A stretch of DNA of 64,000 nucleotides. Origin: Mytilus trossulus (Eukaryota; Mollusca; Bivalvia; Mytilida; Mytilidae). Position numbers and translations under genes: made by a program. Where the stretch lies: positions 39,330,566-39,394,565 of the forward strand of contig NC_086375.1 of the NCBI RefSeq assembly GCF_036588685.1, written 5' to 3'. Shown here one piece after another: positions 57,900 through 64,000 of this stretch. Each line of letters opens with the position of its first letter. The first letter of the stretch is position 1. A model generated the notes under the pieces. It saw only the letters and a program-made list of their open reading frames with translations, did not search any database and was not told the DNA's origin.

Positions 57900-58235
57900 T
57901 ACGCTACAATCAGTATGCAGATTTTGTCATAAAGGCCATCTTGATTGGTTGACCGGGTCACTGGACAATAGTACACAAAACATAACGCAGGAAAAAAAAT
58001 ACTAAGCAACCCAAAATTCGTGGGTAATCTCAGTTGCTCCAGAATGGTAAGTAGATACTGCTCCACATGTGACACCCGACGTGTTGGTCATGTTAGTAGA
58101 AACACGGGAACAAGTCTAATTCAGTAGGTCACAATAAGAAAAAACAGGACTTGGTTGTAGTTACGATATCGGAACATATCCACTATCATCTGTTACATGG
58201 ATATTCCGTAACGGTTACCCAACTCGCACGTAAAA
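57900..58235 (-). repeat. Retroelement 3' tail, inverted
   Basis: 'tgctccacatgtgacacccg', 'aattcagtaggtcac' and 'ttccgtaacggttaccc' are the reverse complement of the tail family at 35130-35390. 58184-58210 is the remnant of the RT C-terminus. Confidence 0.7.
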
Positions 58236-58483
58236 ATAAGGAAAAGATAAATTCAACTAATTACATATAAATCGTTTGAAACTGCAGGTTTAATACAAAT
58301 TAAGGGTCCCTGTGAGCGGCAACTCATCTATGAAGGGAATCATAATTGTAAATACAAGCCCTGGAGAATCATACGAACTGGAAGATCTATACCCAGTATG
58401 CAGGCACGGCTGGATTTTTGGTTCACAAAAAATGGTGAAGCTGAAACTATATTATTTGCCGTGAAGTTTTGTTTTAAATAAAT

Positions 58484-58700
58484 AAACTCATTATAGATAC
58501 CAGTACTAAATTTAGAATATACGCCAGACGCGCGTTTCGTCTACAAAAGACTCATCAGTGACGCTTGAATCCAAAAAAGTTAAAAAGGCCAAAAGTACGA
58601 AGTTGAAGAACATTGAGGACCAAAATTCCAAAAAGTTTTGTCAAATACAGCTAAGGTGATCTATGCCTGAGGTAGAAAAGCCCTAGTATTTTAAATTTTT
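58484..58700 (-). repeat. Mussel repeat with intact hammerhead-like core
   Basis: 'ataaactcattatagatacc', 'acgccagacgcgcgtttcgt', 'actcatcagtgacgctt' and 'aaatacagctaaggtgatc'. Core on the minus strand at 58520-58558, identical in the core to 24471-24509. Confidence 0.85.
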
Positions 58701-59379
58701 TTTTTGAAATTAAACAGTAAATTTATATGTATAACCATATCAATGACCGATTCTTTATGTCAATTTCTAGATGTCAGTCAATATATGAAGCATACTTAAC
58801 TTATCTAGTGTATACCCTTTTCAAATTCGATAGGATAGATACGTTCAACATAGTCATAAAATTTCGAGTAAACAAGTGAGAGAACATCATCTATGTAGAA
58901 GAAAGCAACGTTTAATGATACTACTTACTTATTTCCTTTCTTTCTAAGAAGTTCATGTATGACACCTCAATGAATAAGGGATTAAGTCGCCCAGAAGAGG
59001 GTCAAAATTGGTTCCCATTTGAATGCCGATGTTTGTTGAAAATATGACATCAACACGTTTCAAATATGTTGCTGATCAAGACATCACGTATCTTGATAAC
59101 ATCAGCTTCATAGAGTGTTTTGTTAGAATAAGAGTAGGATTTATATGAAATATGGAATACTTGTGAAAAGTATAATCTTTTAATACTATTGCAAGATTAA
59201 AGAGTCTATTAAGGATGATTTGTTAAACTTTGATTTTTCAACCCTGTATACAATCAATCCCCATGTGTAAAATATAATTTTGAAAATACGACAAAATTAT
59301 TTTATATTGACGTTAACATTCTGACACAAAATACGCGACTCTTAGCAATGAATGTGTTTTTAAATTTGATAGAGGCTTA

Positions 59380-60630
59380 ATGTGCTTTTTTTGTCAGAAA
59401 TTTGTTTGTTTTTGTTCTAATTGAGATTGTGACACAATGTTGACTGCTGTACCCATAGTTTGACAATTTTACCTACTTTGTCTGTTTTATTCACACATCG
59501 TTGTAAATATAATGAAATTTTCATTTACTATGTTCAGTGGACCGTGAAATTGGGGTCATAAGTCTTAAATTTAGCTTTAAAATCAGAAAGATCATATCAT
59601 AAGCAACAAGTGTACTAAGTTTCAAACTGATTGGACCTCAGCTTCATCAACAACTACCTTGACAAAAAATTTTAACCTGAAGCGGGAAAAACGGACCCAC
59701 AGACCAGACAAAATAATGCCCCTCTACTATCGTAGGTGGGGCATAAAAATGTATGTATTTGTCTTAAAAGCCTTTTCAGCTTATCTGGTCAAGATTATCA
59801 AGAAACACGTAGCATTTAAACTGTAATTCAATATTCTTTTTCTTTATGCGACTGTTACAAAATATTATAAATCATTTTAAATTAAGGAATGTATCTCCCT
59901 CATGCAAAGCTCTGATTCCTTTCACGAATTTGGCTATACCTTTTGGACCTTTTTGATTACAGCTCTTCATCTTTTATATAAGCTTTGGATTTTCAAATAT
60001 TTTAACCACGAGCATCACTGAAGAGACATGTATTGTCGAAATGCGCATCTGGTGCAAGAAAATTGGTACCGTTAATTTAATTACTACCACTGGGTCGATG
60101 CCTCTGCTGGTGGACTATTAGTCCCCGAGGGTATCACCAGCCCAGTAGCCAGTACTTCGGTACTGGCATGAAAATACGGATTGTTTGTGTTATTAAAATT
60201 TGCTGTTACAAAATATTATAAATTATTTTAAATTAAGGAATGTATCTCCCTCATGCAAAGCTCTGATTCCTTTCACGAATTTGGCTATACCTTTTGGACC
60301 TTTTTGATTACAGCTCTTCATCTTTTATATAAGCTTTGGATTTTCAAATATTTTAACCACGAGCATCACTGAAGAGACATGTATTGTCGAAATGCGCATC
60401 TGGTGCAAGAAAATTGGTACCGTTAATTTAATTATACAAGTGAGAGATTTAGCGCTATAAAACCAGATTCAGTTCACCATTTTCTACATTTGAAAATGCT
60501 TGTACTAAGTCAGGAATATGAGTGTTGTTGTTCGATGTGTTTTATCATTTGATTTTGTCATTTGAATAGCGACTTTCCGTTTTGAATTTTCCTCTGAGTT
60601 CTGCATTTTTGTATTTTATATTTAAGACAT
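59380..60630 (+). repeat. Interspersed repeat (family of 32740-33095) split by an insertion
   Basis: The left part ends near 59520 ('cgttgtaaatataatgaaa') and the right part resumes near 60437 ('tacaagtgagagatttagcg'), then 'ctataaaaccagattcagtt', 'tgtactaagtcaggaatatg'. The ~915 bp between are other repeats. Confidence 0.7.
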
Positions 60631-61012
60631 TTATCGTAATGAAATTATTACGCTCACACATAAACACCGAACATCCAGAATATAAAGAAAAAGAATATTG
60701 AATTACAGTTTAAATGCTACGTGTGTCTTGATATTCTTGATCAGATAAGCTGAAAAGGCTTTTAAGACAAATACATACATTTTTATGCCCCACCTACGAT
60801 AGTAGAGGGGCATTATTTTGTCTGGTCTGTGGGTCCGTTTTTCCCGCTTCAGGTTAAACATTTTTGTCAAGGTAGTTGTTGATGAAGCTGAGGTCCAATC
60901 AGTTTGAAACTTAGTACACTTGTTGCTTATGATATGATCTTTCTGATTTTAAAGCTAAATTTAAGACTTATGACCCCAATTTCACGGTCCACTGAACATA
61001 GTAAATGAAAAT
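59517..61012. repeat. Large inverted duplication, ~330-bp arms
   Basis: Arm 1 (59518-59846) and arm 2 (60686-61012) are close reverse complements, including the 'gccccacctacgatagtaga' end and a unique-looking 90-bp stretch ('gctgaaaaggcttttaagac'). The ~840-bp spacer holds the 350-bp dimer repeat. Confidence 0.85.
59870..60436 (+). repeat. Head-to-tail dimer, ~350-bp period, hammerhead-like motif
   Basis: 'aaattaaggaatgtatctcc' occurs at about 59880 and 60231; the 'catcactgaagagacatgta' core starts at 60014 and 60365. Same organisation as 4845-5310. The two units are nearly identical, so the duplication is recent. Confidence 0.85.
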
Positions 61013-62015
61013 GGGAGTTTCAAGTTAAAGTTTTTGGTCAAGGTAGTTTTTGATGAAGCTGAAGTCTAATCAACTGGAAACTTAGTACACATGTCCCCTA
61101 TGGTATGATCTTTTTTTTTTTAATTTTAATGACAAATTAGATTTTTACCAATTTTCACGGTCCATTGTACATGCAAAACAAGTGAAACTGCGAGCTACTG
61201 CTCACTGATGATACCCCCGCCGCAAGTGGATAATACTAATAGTGTAAAAATATGCAAGTGTTCGGTAAACAGGAAGTTGTCGAGTGATGAATCTGAAAAC
61301 GCATCACACGGTATAGCTGACTTATATAAATCCTGAAACTAAATTTCAGAAATCCTTGTATTGTAGTTCCTGAGGAAAATGTGACGAAAATTTTCAACTT
61401 GGCTATCATGTGTAAAATCATACAAGTGTTCGGTAAACAGGAAGTTGTCAAGTGATCAATCTGAGAACGCATCACACGGTATAGCTGACTAAGATAAACC
61501 CTGAAACCAAATTTCAGAAATCCTTGTATTGTAGTTTCTGAGAAAAATGTGACGAACATTTTCAACTTGGCTATCAAGTGTAAAATCAAACAAGTGTTCG
61601 GTAAACAGGAAGTTGTCAAGTGATGAATCTGAAAACGCATCACACGGTATAGCTGACTTAGATAAACCCTGAAACCAAATTTCAGAAATCCTTGTATGGT
61701 AGTTCCTGAGAAAAATGTGACGAAAATTTTCAACTTGGCTATCATGTGTAAAATCATACAAGTGTTCGGTAAACATGAAGTCGATGAATGATGAATCTGA
61801 AAACGCATCACACGGTATGGCTGACATATATAAATGTTGATACCAAATTACAGAAAGTGTGGATGTGTAGTTCCTGAGAAAAATGTGACGAAAGTTTCAT
61901 GGGACGGACTGACGGACTGACAGACAGAGGTAAAACAGTATACCCCCTTTTTTAGAGCGGGGGTATAATGATAGTGCGAGTGGGGCATCCGTGTACTTGG
62001 GACACATTCTTGTTT
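60775..62015 (+). repeat. 'ctacgatagtagaggggcat' repeat interrupted by a nested element
   Basis: Left part 60775-61160 and right part 61969-62015 ('agtgcgagtggggcatccgt…acacattcttg') are contiguous in the copy at 53270-53740. The ~800 bp between is the nested minisatellite element. Confidence 0.85.
61202..61968. mobile_element. Nested non-coding element with 168-bp internal tandem repeats
   Basis: 'caagtgttcggtaaac' starts at 61255, 61423, 61591 and 61759: exactly 168 bp each. The left end is GATACCCCCGC and the right end GCGGGGGTATAAT, an inverted pair; a second hairpin TATACCCCC…GGGGGTATA lies at 61939-61968. The minus-strand 191-residue ORF is the array read in frame (168 is divisible by 3) and is not a gene. 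Confidence 0.85.
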
Positions 62016-62601
62016 AACAATAAAACAGACAAAAAATTATGAGAACTAAATTTAAGCTACTTAATGGCTCACACATTTTCGATTAAAGTTTCAAAACTAC
62101 TCATTCTCTGTGACTTTGAAATTCCGAGTTTTCATACAACTCATTGCACAACATGTTTGCAATCTAAGTCATATTCTATACCGAAAGGCTGATGAAACAA
62201 TTACAAAAAAAATTTACGTGTTGATTAGAGTCAAAATATAACATAAAATGATAATATCATTACCAAATACACTCGTTATCTAACTTTTAAAGCAACCCAT
62301 TGTCTTAAAATTTTGTAATCTATGTTTTTACACAGTTCATTTTTCCAACGACATTTGCCATCTTAGTTTTAAAACAGTGTTTCTCTAGGACAAAATGCCA
62401 TCTAAATTGTTAATTCAATTAACATATAACGTGAATACATATTTGATCAATATGAAAGTTCCTTTAATCTTTTACCTGCATTTTACCCTATACAAGCTAT
62501 TTAATACTAATCACAGTAGTATAATTTTAACAGCGACAGAGACAACATTTTCAAACGTTATTTTACTAATCAAATTTGATTGATTTGATAAAAAAAAATC
62601 T

Positions 62602-62902
62602 TTAGTAGATCATACAGTCTTCAAGACTTGACTTCGTCCTTACTATGTCAGTTTCATGTGATCTTTGTTTTCCTTTGTCTTGCATCAATCTCTTTCTCTG
62701 ATATCTCCACTTAAAACATTCATATATAAGAAGACTAGAAGCACTGAAAACACCAAAGGCTACCACGTAAAAGGAACTATGTATATCTATTAGAGTTATT
62801 GGTGTTGATTCTTTGCGTGGATTATTGTCACAAATTCCATGTGTCGGCCAGTGTTCTAACTTCCACTTCTGTAATAACCCGTTTTCAAAAATAGCATTCA
62901 TT
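62602..62902 (-). CDS. GluD-like ionotropic glutamate receptor, gene C (last exon only)
   Basis: Minus strand, 301 bp with stop TAA, acceptor gattttag. Exactly the length and phase of the last exons of genes A and B. Encodes NAIFENGLLQKWKLEHWP, a disulfide Cys (HGICDNN), ITLIDIHSSFYVVAFGVFSA (M4 and its lead-in) and a cytoplasmic tail with more charged residues than A or B. Clearly more diverged than A is from B. No other exon of this gene is seen between 62903 and 64000, so the rest must lie to the right. Whether it is intact cannot be judged. Confidence 0.85.
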
Positions 62903-63229
62903 CTAAAATCAAAATATATTCATTATTTTAGACCATCCTATATTTTTACTGACTGTATCATTTATCTAAAGTTCCAACCCAGTGTAAAATGAGGTAACGG
63001 TCCCTTTGTTAATGTTAATGTCCATGTAATTTATATTAAAAGGATAACTAAATGTAACGTTAATTTCAATATGTTTTAATATTCTACATGCCAATGGGAA
63101 GATATATTTGTAAATATATAAAATGACTGAATAAACAGCCAACGATAAATCTTACGGGCGATGGATCATATAAATATGATACTGTACACTACAAAATATA
63201 ATATAAAACCAATCTGAAAAAAGTTCAAC

Positions 63230-63330
63230 ATCACCAAAATATAACAATAGCATGAACAAATGTAACTATTATAGATATTTCGGGTAACAGCGATCCTTCA
63301 TCAGTATGACCACGATGTAAAATGAATCAT
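63230..63330 (-). repeat. Repeat end with degenerate hammerhead-like motif
   Basis: On the minus strand CTGATGA…CCCGAAATA (about 63272-63298), the same layout as in the palindrome at 63621-63878 but with a poorer stem II. Confidence 0.6.
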
Positions 63331-63620
63331 GTGAATCTGTTATAATTATAAATCTATCACACTCTTGAATTAATACCAACAAAAACAACAGACTAAGCGA
63401 ACGTCAGAGAAGCTGGTACAATTTTAAAATTTCCAAACACGACGCAAGGACTGCACAGATAGGCAAAAAAAATTGTTATTTACAATACGAACTAGCACAA
63501 CTCTGAAATTCCAAAAGTGAAGAAATATATATATAAAACATCTGAATAATAGTCAACAATTTTCCCCACGAGGACGCTGGATCGTTACAAGTAACGATAC
63601 ATGTACACAATAAAATACAT

Positions 63621-63878
63621 TATATAAACGCCTAAAAAGTGTACATAACAACACCAATAACACAAAAAGAAACTATAAATGTAATTATTTATAAATATTT
63701 CGGATAACAGATATCCTTCATCAGTATATATGATTATGATGTTGAGTATTCACTCAACATCACAATCATATATACTGATGAAGGATATCTGTTATCCGAA
63801 ATATTTATAAATAATTACATTTATAGTTTCTTATTGTGTTATTGGTGTTGTTATGTACATTTTTTAGGCGTTTATATA
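63621..63878. repeat. 258-bp palindrome, 127-bp arms
   Basis: Arms 63621-63747 and 63752-63878 are reverse complements with about 3 mismatches and a 4-nt loop (attc). Centre gttgagt/actcaac. Probably two inverted termini of a Penelope-like or retrozyme-type element joined head to head. Confidence 0.9.
63775..63801 (+). ncRNA. Hammerhead-ribozyme-like core in palindrome
   Basis: CTGATGA, stem II GGATA/TATCC with loop TCTGT, then GAAA; one extra A lies between CTGATGA and stem II. The mirror copy is at 63698-63724 on the minus strand. Stem III is AT-only and stem I is weak, so activity is unproven. Confidence 0.35.
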
Positions 63879-64000
63879 TATGTATAGATCCGTTTTGTTA
63901 CATCTTGTGATCAATTTTATTTGGCAATCGTCAATGGCAGTCAGCAGGGTTAAAGAACATCAGTTGTTCGACCTGTTAGTCAAATGCGCTTTGTTTAAAT

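Larger units (their letters stand above)
62903..64000. other. Intron of gene C, repeat-rich
   Basis: No further exon recognised. Contains 63230-63330 and 63621-63878 copies of a repeat with 'gatatttcgg.taacag…atccttcatcagta'. Confidence 0.55.

Noticed and set aside
61236-61811. 191-residue minus-strand ORF made of repeated blocks
   Set aside because: It is the 168-bp minisatellite read in frame; the unit is a multiple of three so stops are avoided. No signal of a protein family.

Overview
The window is AT-rich eukaryotic DNA: genes split by GT-AG introns, large introns, and dense interspersed repeats. Several repeat families (the 'GATGAGTC…GACGAAACGCGCG' repeat, the 'GCCCCACCTACGATAGTAG' repeat, the 'CCGTACGGCC' repeat, retroelement tails with 'CACCCCTAGTTTTTGG') look like those I know from marine mussels, and the coiled-coil C1q protein, the GluD-like receptor cluster and the tRNA-derived SINE also fit a bivalve. 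My best guess is Mytilus or a close relative; this rests on recognition, not on a search.

Layout. (1) 686-14568, +: nine exons of an ionotropic glutamate receptor (gene A) whose 5' part lies outside the window. (2) 14569-25546: no gene recognised, repeats only. (3) 25547-39556, +: gene B, a tandem paralogue of gene A. The nine shared exons have exactly the same lengths as in A, and two further amino-terminal-domain exons are visible. (4) 39557-45996: an uncharacterised minus-strand ORF, a 5'-truncated retroelement insertion with an 18-bp target duplication, and other repeat remnants. (5) 45997-48512, +: a large, almost intronless multi-pass membrane protein with an N-terminal signal peptide, broken by one frameshift. 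(6) 49600-54240: repeats, a dead Tc1-like transposon (minus) and a C1q-domain gene fragment (minus). (7) 55083-57070, minus: a two-exon secreted coiled-coil C1q-domain protein. (8) 57900-62015: nested repeats, including a long inverted duplication and an element with a 168-bp internal minisatellite. (9) 62602-62902, minus: the last exon of a third receptor (gene C), again exactly 301 bp, with the rest beyond the right edge. (10) 63200-63880: Penelope/hammerhead-like repeats and a near-perfect 258-bp palindrome.

The main biological content is a cluster of delta-like ionotropic glutamate receptors in the middle of expansion (A and B tandem, C inverted). They have an unusual pore (T at the Q/R site, TYSGNLIAF in place of SYTANLAAF) and an Asp at the ligand carboxylate/amine position, as in glycine/D-serine-binding subunits. 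Mobile-element signals are strong: a hAT MITE with a perfect 8-bp target duplication, a ~1-kb palindrome built from a tRNA-derived SINE, and several repeats carrying a hammerhead-ribozyme-like core (CUGANGA - stem II - GAAA). In two of those families stem II differs by a compensatory base-pair swap, and one family occurs as ~350-bp head-to-tail dimers.

Coordinates of exons were set by eye from splice sites and reading phase; repeat ends are approximate unless a target duplication fixes them.
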